A stretch of 29,888 bases of DNA from a virus, in the IMG/VR virus record IMGVR_UViG_3300049617_000433, positions 1-29,888 of that record. One strand, given 5' to 3'. The position numbers and the translations under genes were made by a program. This document shows positions 14,590-23,586 of this stretch, piece after piece. Positions within the stretch are counted from its first letter, which is position 1; each line of letters starts with the position of its first letter. The notes below the pieces were generated by a model. The model had not been told where the DNA came from. It did not search any database and was given only the letters and a program-made list of their open reading frames with translations.

Positions 14590-15282
14590 ATGACGAATGT
14601 GGTTCTTACCCTGGGCACGGTCGCTTTTCAGAACTTTGAGGTGCCAGAGAAAATCGTTTTCGGCGGCACGCAACGTCTCGCCGTTCAGCCGTTAATCGGC
14701 GGCGGCCGGGTTGTGAATGTGCTCGGCTATGACGATGGTGCGATCAGTTTTGCCGGGATTTTTGCCGGTAGTGAGGCGGCGCAACGAGCCCAGACGTTAG
14801 ACGTCGCGCGCGCCGCTGGCGCGGTCCTGCCGCTGATCTGGGACCAGTTCTACTACAACGTCATCATTGCCTCGTTCGCGGCTGACTATCAAAAACCGTG
14901 GTGGATTCCTTTCGCGCTCAGTTGCGTCGTTACTCGCGATCCAGTGACTGAAAGTGAAATCACCCCCGCGTCTTATCTAATCGGCGACGACCTCGCGGTA
15001 GTGACAGCACTGCTTGGACAGGCCGGCATCCCGCTTGCCGGATTGAGCAACCCAACGGCCTCTGGTCTCGCCGTAGCGCAAGGTATGATTGCGGGTGCCA
15101 TCGTCAGCGCAGGAACGACGCTGAACGGCAGTGCAAATGCGGTGGCAAACGCCGCCGACGCGACAACCGGGATTGCGGCGGTCAACCAGTTGGCCGCGAC
15201 ATCTGGCGCGCTGGCGGCGGCGGCGGCCATGAGCGGCTATGTCAACCGTGCCGCCACGAATTTGGTGGGGCAGTTGTCATGA
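14590..15282 (+). CDS. Baseplate/hub protein, gpN or XkdP-type
   Basis: A 230-residue protein. The N-terminal 125 residues match the pattern of tail proteins that link tape measure to hub: NFEVPEKIVFGGTQRLAVQP, GGGRVVNVLGYDDGAISFAG, GSEAAQRAQTLDVARA, and LIWDQFYYNVIIASFAADYQ. The C-terminus is a low-complexity Ala/Gly/Asn helix (ALAAAAAMSGYVNRAATNLV). GGAG stands upstream of the ATG. In Mu- and PBSX-type phages this gene precedes the LysM-like X protein and the gpD hub, and the order here is the same. Its TGA overlaps the next ATG (ATGA at 15279). Confidence 0.72.
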   Translation: MTNVVLTLGTVAFQNFEVPEKIVFGGTQRLAVQPLIGGGRVVNVLGYDDGAISFAGIFAGSEAAQRAQTLDVARAAGAVLPLIWDQFYYNVIIASFAADYQKPWWIPFALSCVVTRDPVTESEITPASYLIGDDLAVVTALLGQAGIPLAGLSNPTASGLAVAQGMIAGAIVSAGTTLNGSANAVANAADATTGIAAVNQLAATSGALAAAAAMSGYVNRAATNLVGQLS

Positions 15283-15467
15283 GCGTCCAGATCGTCACTG
15301 TCGCCGGCGGAAACCTGTTCGCACTGGCCGCTCAGTATCTGAACGATGCCACGCAATGGATACGGATCGCGCAAGCCAATAGCCTCCGCGACCCGGTGCT
15401 AACCGGCGTAAACTCGCTAACGATTCCGCCAGTCAACACAGCGGCGGGGGGTGGCATTGCAAATTGA
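15279..15467 (+). CDS. LysM-like tail protein X
   Basis: A 62-residue protein with a single LysM-like fold: VTVAGGNLFALAAQYLNDAT, then WIRIAQANSLRDPVLTG and an end SLTIPP. In P2 (gpX) and Mu-type phages this tiny LysM protein helps mount the hub on the tube; LysM here is a structural adaptor rather than a wall anchor. It overlaps the upstream gene by 4 bases and the downstream one by 17, so the three are translated together. Confidence 0.82.
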   Translation: MSVQIVTVAGGNLFALAAQYLNDATQWIRIAQANSLRDPVLTGVNSLTIPPVNTAAGGGIAN

Positions 15468-16440
15468 CCAGCCCCAGGTTTTGGTAATGGTGGATGGGTT
15501 ACAGATCCAAGGCGTGGTTGCGCTGGAGGTGGAAAGTCTCGGCTATTTTTGCGCCGATCGGTTCCGGATCGACTTCGCGATCGGGGCTGGCTTGACGCCG
15601 GTGGCGGATTTTGCCGCATTGACCGCGCAGACGATCACGATTGATGTCGCCGTGACTGGCGCCGGCTTCGCCACCCTACTGACGGGACAGATCGATAATG
15701 TCCGAATCTGCCTGAGCGAAAATCTCGTGACGCTGAGCGGACGGGACCTTGCAGCGCAACTGATCGATACCGAAATTTCCGAAACTTTTGCGAACCAGAC
15801 CTCCAGTCAGATCGCGTTGACGATTGCGGGGCGGCACGGGTTGACCCCGAACGTTACGGGTACCGGCACGCCGGTCGGACAGTATTACGAGCTGGATCAC
15901 GCGCGCAGCGCCTTAGGGGCTCATGCGCGTGCCACGACCGAATGGAATCTGCTGACTTGGCTTGCGGAAATCGAGAATTTTACGCTCTCCGTTACGGGAA
16001 CCGTACTGAATTTCGGACCGCCCGCGGTCGGAATACCCACGTTTCTCACGCCGCAAAATTTCACGACGCTGTGTTGCGATATCGCAACGACAATTCCAAC
16101 GATGGTGAGAGTAGTATCGTGGGACAGCCGGAACAAGGCGGTGAACACGCGGAGCGCCGGTACCGCGGTGGGCTTGTCCACAACACTGGTCCGCCCCAAC
16201 CTGACGGCGGCCCAGGCCGAGGACATGGCGGAAAACCATCTGGCGGCGCTGGGACAGCATATCACGATTCTAACCGGCACGATGCCAGGTGACCTGGTGC
16301 TATCGCCAGCGGCACAATTCCTGCTTGCGGGAACAGACTCGCCGCTGGATCAGCTCTACGCGGTAACCGCGGTGACACGATCCCTGGATTCACGGACCGG
16401 GTTCATCCAATCGGTCCGGGCGTACGCCGTCGCTGTGTAG
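15451..16440 (+). CDS. Baseplate hub protein, phage late control gene D family
   Basis: A 329-residue protein of the gpD/gp27/Mu gp44 hub family, a trimer that joins tube to spike. The GTG at 15451 is preferred because GGCGGGGG lies just upstream, although the start overlaps the previous gene by 17 bases. Signs: VLVMVDGLQIQGVVALEVES, a beta-domain with FRIDFAIGAG and TGQIDNVRI, GRDLAAQLIDTEISETFANQ (typical of gpD proteins), then WNLLTWLAEIENFTLSVTGT and a C-terminal VTRSLDSRTGFIQSVRAYAV, the usual end of gpD. A 109-base gap precedes the spike gene, the longest break between genes in the baseplate module. Confidence 0.85.
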   Translation: MALQIDQPQVLVMVDGLQIQGVVALEVESLGYFCADRFRIDFAIGAGLTPVADFAALTAQTITIDVAVTGAGFATLLTGQIDNVRICLSENLVTLSGRDLAAQLIDTEISETFANQTSSQIALTIAGRHGLTPNVTGTGTPVGQYYELDHARSALGAHARATTEWNLLTWLAEIENFTLSVTGTVLNFGPPAVGIPTFLTPQNFTTLCCDIATTIPTMVRVVSWDSRNKAVNTRSAGTAVGLSTTLVRPNLTAAQAEDMAENHLAALGQHITILTGTMPGDLVLSPAAQFLLAGTDSPLDQLYAVTAVTRSLDSRTGFIQSVRAYAVAV

Positions 16441-16549
16441 ATTTCGATGATATTTGGTCGAACTGCCACGGCGCTCCGAACAACCTGAATCGGGATCTCA
16501 ATTACCGATACGGATACCGTTTCAACATCATCCGGCTCCAAGGAGCGAA

Positions 16550-17095
16550 ATGGACCGTTTTTGGAATGCTGTAAAGGCCCGTGCCGGCGGGCTGGACGGA
16601 ATCTCCGGAGCCGCCCGGTTCGGGCTGGTCGCGAGTTTCGACCCGGCGAACTACGCGGCGAAAGTGCTGATCCAGCCAGAAAATGTGTTGAGCGGTTGGT
16701 TGCCGATTCTCTCCGCATGGGTCGGGGCTGGCTGGGGCTTGGGTGCGCCGCTGACACCCGGTGATCAGGTTCTGGTCGTTGCGCAGGAAGGCGATGCCGA
16801 ACAGGGGGTCATCATCGGCTGCGTTTGGTCGGCCGTGGACAAGCCGATGAACGTGCCGGCCGGAGAGCTGTGGCTGCGGCACGCAAGCGGGTGTTTTCTG
16901 AAATTGCATAATGACGGGACCATCGCCGTGCAGGCTTCCACCGTGAACATCGCCGGCAACCTGGTCGTGACAGGGGATATCTCGGATCAGAGCGGGACCC
17001 ATGGAACAGTCGCGGCGTTACGAAACGCGCACGACGCGCATACCCATAGCGACCCGCAGGGCGGTGCGACCGGTCTGCCCTCGGTGACCGTGTGA
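16550..17095 (+). CDS. Baseplate assembly protein V, central spike
   Basis: A 181-residue protein (ATG 16550; AAGGAG at 16540-16545). An N-terminal OB-fold with FGLVASFDPANYAAKVLIQP, APLTPGDQVLVVAQEGDAEQ and GVIIGCVWSA matches gpV/Mu gp45. It is followed by a short beta-prism (GELWLRHASGCFLKLHNDGT, VNIAGNLVVTGDIS) that forms the trimeric needle. The tip carries H164-T-H166 in DAHTHSDPQGGATGLP; in P2 gpV and phi92 such an H-x-H pair binds an iron ion at the spike apex. The motif is seen here, the metal is inferred. It overlaps the next start as TGATG. Confidence 0.9.
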   Translation: MDRFWNAVKARAGGLDGISGAARFGLVASFDPANYAAKVLIQPENVLSGWLPILSAWVGAGWGLGAPLTPGDQVLVVAQEGDAEQGVIIGCVWSAVDKPMNVPAGELWLRHASGCFLKLHNDGTIAVQASTVNIAGNLVVTGDISDQSGTHGTVAALRNAHDAHTHSDPQGGATGLPSVTV

Positions 17096-17457
17096 TGGCC
17101 GATCTGGAATTGCAATTCAGCGGGGATTTGTCGCTTGCTCCCACGGGGGATTTGGCGGTCGTGGATGGGTCGGCGCTGACCGAACAGCGCATCCTGCGCC
17201 GCTTGCTGACGAATGCAGGTGACTATATCTGGCAACTGACTTACGGGGCCGGACTCGGGCAGTTTGTCGGCCAGCCCGGCGCCGCGGCGGCCATCGCCGG
17301 CGTCGCTCGCCAGCAGATGCTGCTGGAAGCCGCGGTGGCCGGGACACCGGCGCCATCCATCGCTGCCACCGTCGCGAGCGATGGAACAGTGACATTGACG
17401 GTCCGTTACGCGGACGCCGCGACCGGCGAGACCAACCTGCTCTCCTTTCCGGTATAG
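17095..17457 (+). CDS. Baseplate wedge protein, gpW/gp25 or Mu gp46-like
   Basis: A 120-residue protein with ADLELQFSGDLSLAPTGDLA, then ALTEQRILRRLLTNAGDYIW, the hallmark start of Mu gp46-type wedge proteins, and QLTYGAGLGQFVGQPG, ending with a beta stretch VTLTVRYADAATGETNLLSF. These proteins bind sheath to the wedge of the baseplate. The ATG at 17095 overlaps the upstream stop, and a GTG at 17092 is an alternative. The gpJ-like gene starts 4 bases after its stop, the standard order. Confidence 0.83.
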   Translation: MADLELQFSGDLSLAPTGDLAVVDGSALTEQRILRRLLTNAGDYIWQLTYGAGLGQFVGQPGAAAAIAGVARQQMLLEAAVAGTPAPSIAATVASDGTVTLTVRYADAATGETNLLSFPV

Positions 17458-17461
17458 AAAA

Positions 17462-18586
17462 ATGCAGTTGTCATTACAGAATTTCGCGGCGCTGGTTGAG
17501 AATATGGCGGCGGCCGTGCAGGGTGCCGCGCAAACTCTGCTGGATCTGACGGTTGGTTCCGTCCTGCGTGCGATTCTTGAGGCCAACGCCTCGCTCGCTT
17601 TGTGGCTGCAATGGCTGATTGTGCAGGTTCTGGCGACCACGCGGCTGGCCACCAGCACCGGCAACGACTGTGATACGTTCGGCGCTGACTTTGGCTTCAC
17701 CCGGTTGCCAGCCGTTGCCGCAACGGGGGCCGTCACGGTCTCTCGCTTTACGCCGAGTGCCGCGGCCTTCATCCCGGTTGGCACCAGCGTTTCGGCAGTG
17801 GATAACTCACAGAGTTTTTTGGTTGTTGCAGATCCAAGCAATGTCGCCTTCAGTACCGTTGCGGATGGCTATAATCTGGCGGCCGGTGTTGCCAGCCTGA
17901 CCATCGCGGTGGTCGCCAGCGTCGCCGGCACCGCCGGAAATGTGCAGCCTGGCGCGATCGCGGTTCTCAGCAGCGCCATCGCCGGGGTTGATACGGTAAC
18001 CAACGCGCTGGCCCTTACCGGCGGATTGGACGCGGAAACCGATACCGCCTTCCGGGCCAGGTTTGGCAATTACCTGGCCAGCCTTTCGCAGGCGACGACG
18101 CTCGCGATCGGTGCAGCGATCGCCGGAATCCAGCAAGGTTTGACCTATGAAATAACGGAGAATGTCGATCAGACGGGCGCTGTCCAGATGGGGCATTTTG
18201 TCGTTACCGTGGATGACGGCTCGGGCCACCCGCCCGCCAGCCTGCTAAGCCTTGTGCATCAGACAGTGAACAATGTGCGGCCGGTCGGATCAAGTTTTGC
18301 GGTGCAAGGCCCGGTGGTGACGGCAGCCGACGTTTCGATGATCCTGACCACGGTGTCGGGCGCCTTGCATCAAACCTCGGTCGCGGCGGTCGCAACCGCG
18401 ATCGAGGCTTACATTGCCTCGCTCGGCGTTGGGGCGTCCTTGAATTACACCCGGCTAGCGCAACTCGCCTACGCGGCTTCCGGGTCCGTGACCAACGTGT
18501 CCGCCGTGCTGCTGAACGGCGGGACGGCGGATCTGGCCCCTCCGCCTTTCGGCGCCATCATCGCCGGCACCGTGACGGTGTCGTAG
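17462..18586 (+). CDS. Baseplate J-like protein
   Basis: A 374-residue baseplate wedge protein of the gpJ/Mu gp47 family. The N-terminus LSLQNFAALVENMAAAVQGA is followed by LLDLTVGSVLRAILEANASL, a typical motif of this family, then WLIVQVLATTRLATSTGNDC and GFTRLPAVAATGAVTVSRFT. A large beta domain (GTSVSAVDN, GTAGNVQPGAIAVLSS), TGGLDAETDTAFRARFGNYL, and the C-terminal QVFVPGVPDL-like region replaced here by VGASLNYTRLAQLAYAASGS complete it. The last part (TNVSAVLLNGGTADLAPPPF) is very typical of gpJ ends. It packs 4 bases after the gp46-like gene and 4 bases before a gpI-like gene. Confidence 0.9.
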   Translation: MQLSLQNFAALVENMAAAVQGAAQTLLDLTVGSVLRAILEANASLALWLQWLIVQVLATTRLATSTGNDCDTFGADFGFTRLPAVAATGAVTVSRFTPSAAAFIPVGTSVSAVDNSQSFLVVADPSNVAFSTVADGYNLAAGVASLTIAVVASVAGTAGNVQPGAIAVLSSAIAGVDTVTNALALTGGLDAETDTAFRARFGNYLASLSQATTLAIGAAIAGIQQGLTYEITENVDQTGAVQMGHFVVTVDDGSGHPPASLLSLVHQTVNNVRPVGSSFAVQGPVVTAADVSMILTTVSGALHQTSVAAVATAIEAYIASLGVGASLNYTRLAQLAYAASGSVTNVSAVLLNGGTADLAPPPFGAIIAGTVTVS

Positions 18587-18590
18587 CGTC

Positions 18591-19250
18591 ATGACCGGCG
18601 ATATGAATGACATGCTGTCCCGGCTGAAACTGGTGCTGCCGGCACGCTGGTTTGCTGACGTGACGCCGGTTTTGGACGCGGTGCTGACCGGCCTGGCCGC
18701 CGCATGGAGCAGTCTGTACAGCCTGCTGACCACGGTCGCCGCTCAGGCGCGGATCGTGACCGCCAGCGGCGTCTTTTTGGACATCGCCTCGGTGGATTAT
18801 TTCGGTACCGCACTACCACGCCGCGCGGGTGAGGCGGATGCCGCGTTCAGCGCCCGCATCCGCGCCAATCTTTTGATCCCGCGCGCAACCCGCGCCGGGC
18901 TGGTGGCGGCGTTGACGAACCTCACGGGCCGCGCGCCCGCGGTGTTCGAGCCTTTGAACGCGGCCGATACCGGCGGCTACAACACCGGCACGCTTGGGTA
19001 TCATGCCGTAGGCGGCTACGGTTCCATGAATGTTCCATTCGCGGTGTTCGTCACCGGCTATCGCCCGAATGCAACGCCCGTCAGCAATGCCGGGGGCTAT
19101 AGCACCGGCCCTGGCGGCTATAACCAGGCGCCGATGTTCTATTCAAACGTCAGCGATTTTCCTGGTGCGATCAGCGATGCGGATATCTACGCCGCTGCCG
19201 CCGCGGTGCTGCCCGCCGCCACCATCGCCTGGATGAACATCTCGAACTGA
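18591..19250 (+). CDS. Baseplate tail protein, gpI or Mu gp48-like
   Basis: A 219-residue protein that follows gpJ, as in P2 and Mu. MLSRLKLVLPARWFADVTPV, then SSLYSLLTTVAAQARIVTAS and FLDIASVDYFGTALPRRAGE are features of the proteins that cap the baseplate and connect it with fibers. Residues 120-190 contain a Gly-Tyr-rich repeat (GGYNTGTLGYHAVGGYGSMN, then GGYSTGPGGYNQAPMFY), a possible fiber-docking surface. The start at 18591 has no strong site; the ATG at 18603 is an alternative. The gene ends 9 bases before the first fiber gene. Confidence 0.75.
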   Translation: MTGDMNDMLSRLKLVLPARWFADVTPVLDAVLTGLAAAWSSLYSLLTTVAAQARIVTASGVFLDIASVDYFGTALPRRAGEADAAFSARIRANLLIPRATRAGLVAALTNLTGRAPAVFEPLNAADTGGYNTGTLGYHAVGGYGSMNVPFAVFVTGYRPNATPVSNAGGYSTGPGGYNQAPMFYSNVSDFPGAISDADIYAAAAAVLPAATIAWMNISN

Positions 19251-19259
19251 GGATCAGTC

Positions 19260-20513
19260 ATGGATCGTAACATCGTCTATCCTGGGAGTATCCCCCTGGA
19301 TACGGATATTCTGGGCCTGAATCGCAGCGCGATGGTCGGAATCGCGGCGCTCAGCGGCGCCGTGCTCGGCGCCAGCGTGGTGGTGGACGGCCTGGCCTGC
19401 ACGCCGGCCACGCCGGCGTCGATGACGGTGTATGTCGGGCCCGGCAGCATCACCCAGTTTGCGCCGCTTGATGCGAATGCCTATGGCTCGCTGGCCGCGG
19501 ACACCACGGACCAGATCGTGAAGACCGGGATCAATCTGCAGGCGACCAGTTTCACGCTGACCGCGCCTGTCACGTCCGGTCAGTCTGTGAACTACCTGAT
19601 CGAGGCGGCGTTCTCGGAATCGGATACCGAGCCGGTGGTGCTGCCCTATGTCAACGCCGCGAACCCGACTCAGCCCTATTCAGGGCCCGATAACTCGGGA
19701 ACGGCGCAGAATACCCAACGTATCCAACGCGTGCAGTTGCAGTTGAAACCGGGGGCCGCCGCCGCCGCCGGGACGCAGACGACGCCGCCTGTGGATAGCG
19801 GCTGGGTTGGTCTTTACGTCATCACCGTGAATTTTGGCCAGGTGGCGGTGACCGCCGCCAATATCGTGGTCGCAACCGGAGCGCCGTTCATCAACTTCAA
19901 ACTGCCGAGCCTGCGGCCCGGCTTTGCGGCGATGCAGGTATTCAACGCCTCCGGCAATTTCACGGTGCCGAACGGTGTCAGCGCGGTAAAAGTCTCGATG
20001 ATCGGCGGCGGCGGCGCGGCCGGCTATCACAGCACCCTGCCCGGTGCCGGGGGCGGCGCCGGCGGCCAGGCCTGCGGCATTGTCGGTGGGCTAACCGCTG
20101 GGCAGAGCATTGCGGTGACGGTGGGCGAGGGCGGTGCCGCGCCGGCCACGCCGGCCAATGGCAATAATGGCGGCACCTCAAGCTTTGGCGCTTATATGCT
20201 GGCAACCGGCGGATCCGGCGGCGAGGGCGGCACGACCGTGCAGTTTGCGATGGCCGGGGGTGGCGGCGGTGCCGGTGTCGGCGGCCAGATCAATCGCGGT
20301 GGCTCGATGGGCAGTGACTGCATCGTCGTGGCCAGTCGCGGTGGTGACGGCGGCGGCCCTGGCAATGGCCGTGGCGCAAGTGGCCCACAGCCAGGCCTTT
20401 CGGCCGTCGGCCATGGCGGCGGTGGCGGCGGTGGCGGTGCCGCAACGGGATCTAGCCCCGTTGGTTATCCCGGTGGCGCCGGTGCCGCGGGCGTCGTGAT
20501 CGTTGAATATTGA
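19260..20513 (+). CDS. Tail fiber with a glycine-rich C-terminal domain
   Basis: A 417-residue structural protein. Residues 1-220 form an N-terminal region with LDTDILGLNRSAMVGIAALS and a beta-rich middle (TVYVGPGSITQFAPLDANAY, QSVNYLIEAAFSESDTEP) that probably trimerises and docks to the baseplate. From about 225, FNASGNFTVPNGVSAVKVSM starts a glycine-rich domain up to the end, with poly-Gly runs (PGAGGGAGGQACG, AMAGGGGGAGVGG, HGGGGGGGGAATG) and the end AGVVIVEY. Similar Gly-rich domains occur in phage adhesins where polyglycine helices pack into a sandwich with exposed receptor loops. It is the first of five receptor-binding genes in a row. Confidence 0.82.
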   Translation: MDRNIVYPGSIPLDTDILGLNRSAMVGIAALSGAVLGASVVVDGLACTPATPASMTVYVGPGSITQFAPLDANAYGSLAADTTDQIVKTGINLQATSFTLTAPVTSGQSVNYLIEAAFSESDTEPVVLPYVNAANPTQPYSGPDNSGTAQNTQRIQRVQLQLKPGAAAAAGTQTTPPVDSGWVGLYVITVNFGQVAVTAANIVVATGAPFINFKLPSLRPGFAAMQVFNASGNFTVPNGVSAVKVSMIGGGGAAGYHSTLPGAGGGAGGQACGIVGGLTAGQSIAVTVGEGGAAPATPANGNNGGTSSFGAYMLATGGSGGEGGTTVQFAMAGGGGGAGVGGQINRGGSMGSDCIVVASRGGDGGGPGNGRGASGPQPGLSAVGHGGGGGGGGAATGSSPVGYPGGAGAAGVVIVEY

Positions 20514-20524
20514 GGAACGCACCC

Positions 20525-21007
20525 ATGAGTACGCCCGCCAGCCATACCTGGTTGCCGTCTAACGCCCGCTACGCGCAGATCGATGGCTTTGTCGCGACGC
20601 CCCGAGGGCCGCAAATTCCGCCAGCGTTGCCGTTGCAGTGGCCGGCCAAGGATCCCGGCGACACGCTCGACTATGTTTTCGATGTCTCGCCGGCATTGAC
20701 CGCCAATCCTGGCGATACGATCAGCACGTTGGACGTGTTGATCAGTCCGGATAATCCCGGCGACCTGATACTGGCCAGTGCGACTGCCGACGGTCCCCGC
20801 GCGGTCTTGTGGCTCTCAGGCGGGCAGGCGCAGACCACCTACACCGTGACGATCACCGTTGGCACCACGGCGGGCCGGACGCTGGCGCGCAGCGTTGCTT
20901 TGCCGGTGACGACGCTGGCGACAATTCCCGCGCCAGCCGCCGCGCTGACCACTCCGGCCGGCCAGCCGCTGACCGACCCGACCGGCACGCCTTTGACAAC
21001 GTTCTGA
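20525..21007 (+). CDS. Phage fiber-tail adaptor protein (Ig-like beta sandwich)
   Basis: A 160-residue protein with one immunoglobulin-like domain: GDTLDYVFDVSPALTANPGD, ISTLDVLISPDNPGDLILAS, VLWLSGGQAQTTYTVTITVG and AGRTLARSVALPV. This strand order is the pattern I know as a fiber-tail adaptor. An N-terminal segment TWLPSNARYAQIDGF precedes it and a Pro/Thr-rich tail (LTDPTGTPLTTF) follows. The ATG at 20525 follows AGGAACG; the upstream ATG at 20510 overlaps the previous gene. Its likely job is to join the baseplate to the following tailspike. Confidence 0.75.
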   Translation: MSTPASHTWLPSNARYAQIDGFVATPRGPQIPPALPLQWPAKDPGDTLDYVFDVSPALTANPGDTISTLDVLISPDNPGDLILASATADGPRAVLWLSGGQAQTTYTVTITVGTTAGRTLARSVALPVTTLATIPAPAAALTTPAGQPLTDPTGTPLTTF

Positions 21008-21017
21008 GGGGCCAAGG

Positions 21018-23573
21018 ATGCCGACAATCGGACAATTGCCGCCGGCGAGCTCGGTGGCCGATACGGATGAACTGCCGATCTATCAGAACGGGCAGACGCT
21101 GGCGGCGACGCGCGCGCAGGTATTGGCGGGGGTGCAGCCTGCCCTCAGCCTGCCGCAGAACACGCTGCTCGGCGGCGTGGGGCCCGGCAACGCCGCGCCG
21201 GTGCCCATCACCATCGGCGCCAATCTGGCGATCGCCGGGAGCACCTTGTCCGCCACCGCGACGCCCTTCCAGATACCGACCCTCGCGACGGGAACGCCGC
21301 CCGGCGCCAACGATATCGTTCCGCTTGGCCAAAGCGGCAACAATGTCGGCGTGTCCTACGCCAATTTCCTCGGCGCGATGGGAAACGTCGCGGGCGTGCC
21401 CGGCGGCGCGCTAATCGCGACCGCCGCCGGCGCGATGACGGCGCGGACCTTGGATGCGCTTGCCGCCAACGCGGTCGCCATCGAAGATTTTGGCGCCAAG
21501 GGTGATGGCGTCACCGATGACGGCCCGGCATTGCTGGCCGCGATCGCGTCCGGAAATCCGGTGCGCTTTCGCCCGGTGACCTATGCGATCGCCGGCGAAT
21601 GCGACATCACCGGAAGTCGCGTGACGATGATTGGCGTGCCCGGTCAGACCGTGCTGCTCAGATCCGCGCAATCCAAGCTGGGTAACGCTCCCGCAGCGAC
21701 CTGGCTGAGCTTCGGAACGGCCACCGTCTTTCTGGATGGCGTGATCTTCGACGCCAATACCACGATCACGGCGAACACGTCGGCTGTCTTGATCGAGGCG
21801 AATTGCACGCGCTCGGTGATCACCCGCTGCGTGTTCCGCAATGCCCAGAATGCCAATGGCAGTTCTGGCCTCACCTACGTCGCCAGCGATCCCGCCATCA
21901 CCGAGCATGATATCGACCATTGCGAGTTTACTGGGAACTCGTCCAATGGTCTTTATGTCCAGGCGCTGGACTATATCAGCATCACCAATTGCCGCGCGCA
22001 TGACAATTCGGGAAACGGTATCCAGATCGATAGCCAGGATCCCACATTTACGTTGAAGATACGTGGCCCGGTGGTCGCCAATAATACCTGTTGGAACAAC
22101 ATTTGCGGCATCATCGTCGGCAATTTCAATGCGACCAATACGGCGCCGGTCGTCTACGGCAACGCCAATCCAGACGTGCTGGGGGCGCTGGTTGCATCAA
22201 ATAATTGCTTCAGCAATCGCGAATACGGCATTTATATTTCCGGCCGTAATATTTTGGTCACTGGCAATCTATGCACGAATAACAGCGCCGTAACAGGCAG
22301 CGGCGCCGGCATTCTGTGCGATACTGGCTATTGCAAGATCATCGGTAACATGGTGAACGGCGCCTCGGCCTTCGGAATCGATTGCGGCGGGTCGGTTTTC
22401 ACCGAAGTCGGCAACAATTATGTGAACGGATCGCTGGTTGGAATCAACATCGGTGGCGGGTCGAACTGCACCGCGCGCGACAATTTTCTTCAAGACTGCA
22501 CCGGCGTCGGCTTCTCGGTCCAGAACGTCGAATCCGATGGGTTTGGAAACAATTTCGGCATCGCCTGCAATAACCTATCGATCATCGGCAACTGGATCTA
22601 TTACAGCGGCAACGTGATTCCGATTCTGATCCGGGATGCGCCGCAGAACCTGCTGGTCGCGGAGAACGTGATCGTCGGCAATTCAAACGCCAACCTGACC
22701 GACGCGATTTCGCCTTACACCAACAGCATGATCATGCGCGGCAACCTCTTGAACATGTCGTCGAGCTGGCCCGCCAATCCGGTCAGCGTCAACGGCGTGT
22801 ATACGTTGACGGTTCCGGACATCGTCGATCGCGTCAGCATTTCGCAATCCTCGGCGCCGATCGAGAGCATCATTACCTTGCAGATGGCACAGGCGGAGGG
22901 GCAAATCTGTTTTGCCCGCGTGACCAATGGCGGCAGCGGCTATACCAGCGCGACCGTCAGCTTCTCCGGCGCGGGCAATGGCGCCACCGCCATCGTCTGG
23001 TGCTCCGCAGGCAAGGTCATCGGCATCCAGATGTCGAGCTTCGGCTCCGGCTACGCCGCCGGCACCACCGCGACCATCAGCGGTAACGGGACCGGTGCCA
23101 CCGCGACCGTGCAGGTTGGCTTGCCCGTCTTGCAGAACCGCGAATTGAGCATTGACTGTCTGACGGCGGTGAATTTCGCGGCCGCCGGCAGCGCGCCGGC
23201 GCAAAGCAACTGGACCGGCGCGCCGATCACGATCCCGGCAGGCGCGACCATCGACTGGGTGGGCAATGCCGGCGGCTGGCGCGCGGCGCGGTTTTCCCAA
23301 AGCGACTACGTCTCGCCGAACGGCGATGGCAGCCTGACGCTGCGCACGCAATCCGGCGATATTTCCATGCACCCCGCGGGGACCGGCGTGCTGCGGATTC
23401 TCTCGGACACGGAATCGGTCGGCGCGGTCGAATTGATCGGCCGCGGTTCACCGCTAAATACGGTTTCCGCCCCCGCCGGCTCGACCTTTCGCAATCTGAA
23501 CGGCGGCGTCGGCAGCACGTTCTGGGTCAAGCAATCGGGCACCAACAGCGCCAACTGGGTCGCGGTCGCGTAG
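21018..23573 (+). CDS. Tailspike with pectate-lyase-type beta-helix
   Basis: An 851-residue tailspike. Residues 1-45 and again 85-122 are copies of a short attachment module (TIGQLPPASSVADTDELPIY; IPTLATGTPPGANDIVPLGQ). At 154-175, AIEDFGAKGDGVTDDGPAL is the hallmark start of a right-handed beta-helix, which runs through residues about 180-590 as coils of the type ITNCRAHDNSGNGI, ILVTGNLCTNNSAVTG and LSIIGNWIYYSGNV. A C-terminal part repeats a beta motif twice (TNGGSGYTSATVSFSGAGNG; FGSGYAAGTTATISGNGTGA) and ends with a fiber-tip-like GTFRNLNGG and WVAVA. The enzyme probably trims host exopolysaccharide or lipopolysaccharide. Active-site residues cannot be fixed from sequence. Confidence 0.88.
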   Translation: MPTIGQLPPASSVADTDELPIYQNGQTLAATRAQVLAGVQPALSLPQNTLLGGVGPGNAAPVPITIGANLAIAGSTLSATATPFQIPTLATGTPPGANDIVPLGQSGNNVGVSYANFLGAMGNVAGVPGGALIATAAGAMTARTLDALAANAVAIEDFGAKGDGVTDDGPALLAAIASGNPVRFRPVTYAIAGECDITGSRVTMIGVPGQTVLLRSAQSKLGNAPAATWLSFGTATVFLDGVIFDANTTITANTSAVLIEANCTRSVITRCVFRNAQNANGSSGLTYVASDPAITEHDIDHCEFTGNSSNGLYVQALDYISITNCRAHDNSGNGIQIDSQDPTFTLKIRGPVVANNTCWNNICGIIVGNFNATNTAPVVYGNANPDVLGALVASNNCFSNREYGIYISGRNILVTGNLCTNNSAVTGSGAGILCDTGYCKIIGNMVNGASAFGIDCGGSVFTEVGNNYVNGSLVGINIGGGSNCTARDNFLQDCTGVGFSVQNVESDGFGNNFGIACNNLSIIGNWIYYSGNVIPILIRDAPQNLLVAENVIVGNSNANLTDAISPYTNSMIMRGNLLNMSSSWPANPVSVNGVYTLTVPDIVDRVSISQSSAPIESIITLQMAQAEGQICFARVTNGGSGYTSATVSFSGAGNGATAIVWCSAGKVIGIQMSSFGSGYAAGTTATISGNGTGATATVQVGLPVLQNRELSIDCLTAVNFAAAGSAPAQSNWTGAPITIPAGATIDWVGNAGGWRAARFSQSDYVSPNGDGSLTLRTQSGDISMHPAGTGVLRILSDTESVGAVELIGRGSPLNTVSAPAGSTFRNLNGGVGSTFWVKQSGTNSANWVAVA

Positions 23574-23586
23574 CAGGAGCGCAAAC

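Noticed and set aside
16441-16549. 109-base gap before the spike gene
   Set aside because: Inspected for promoters, hairpins and small genes; apart from the ribosome site of the spike gene nothing convincing was seen.
22683-23372. Leftward 229-codon open frame opposite the tailspike
   Set aside because: Composition (Arg, Ala, Gly, Asp, His) is typical of an antisense shadow and there is no supporting motif.
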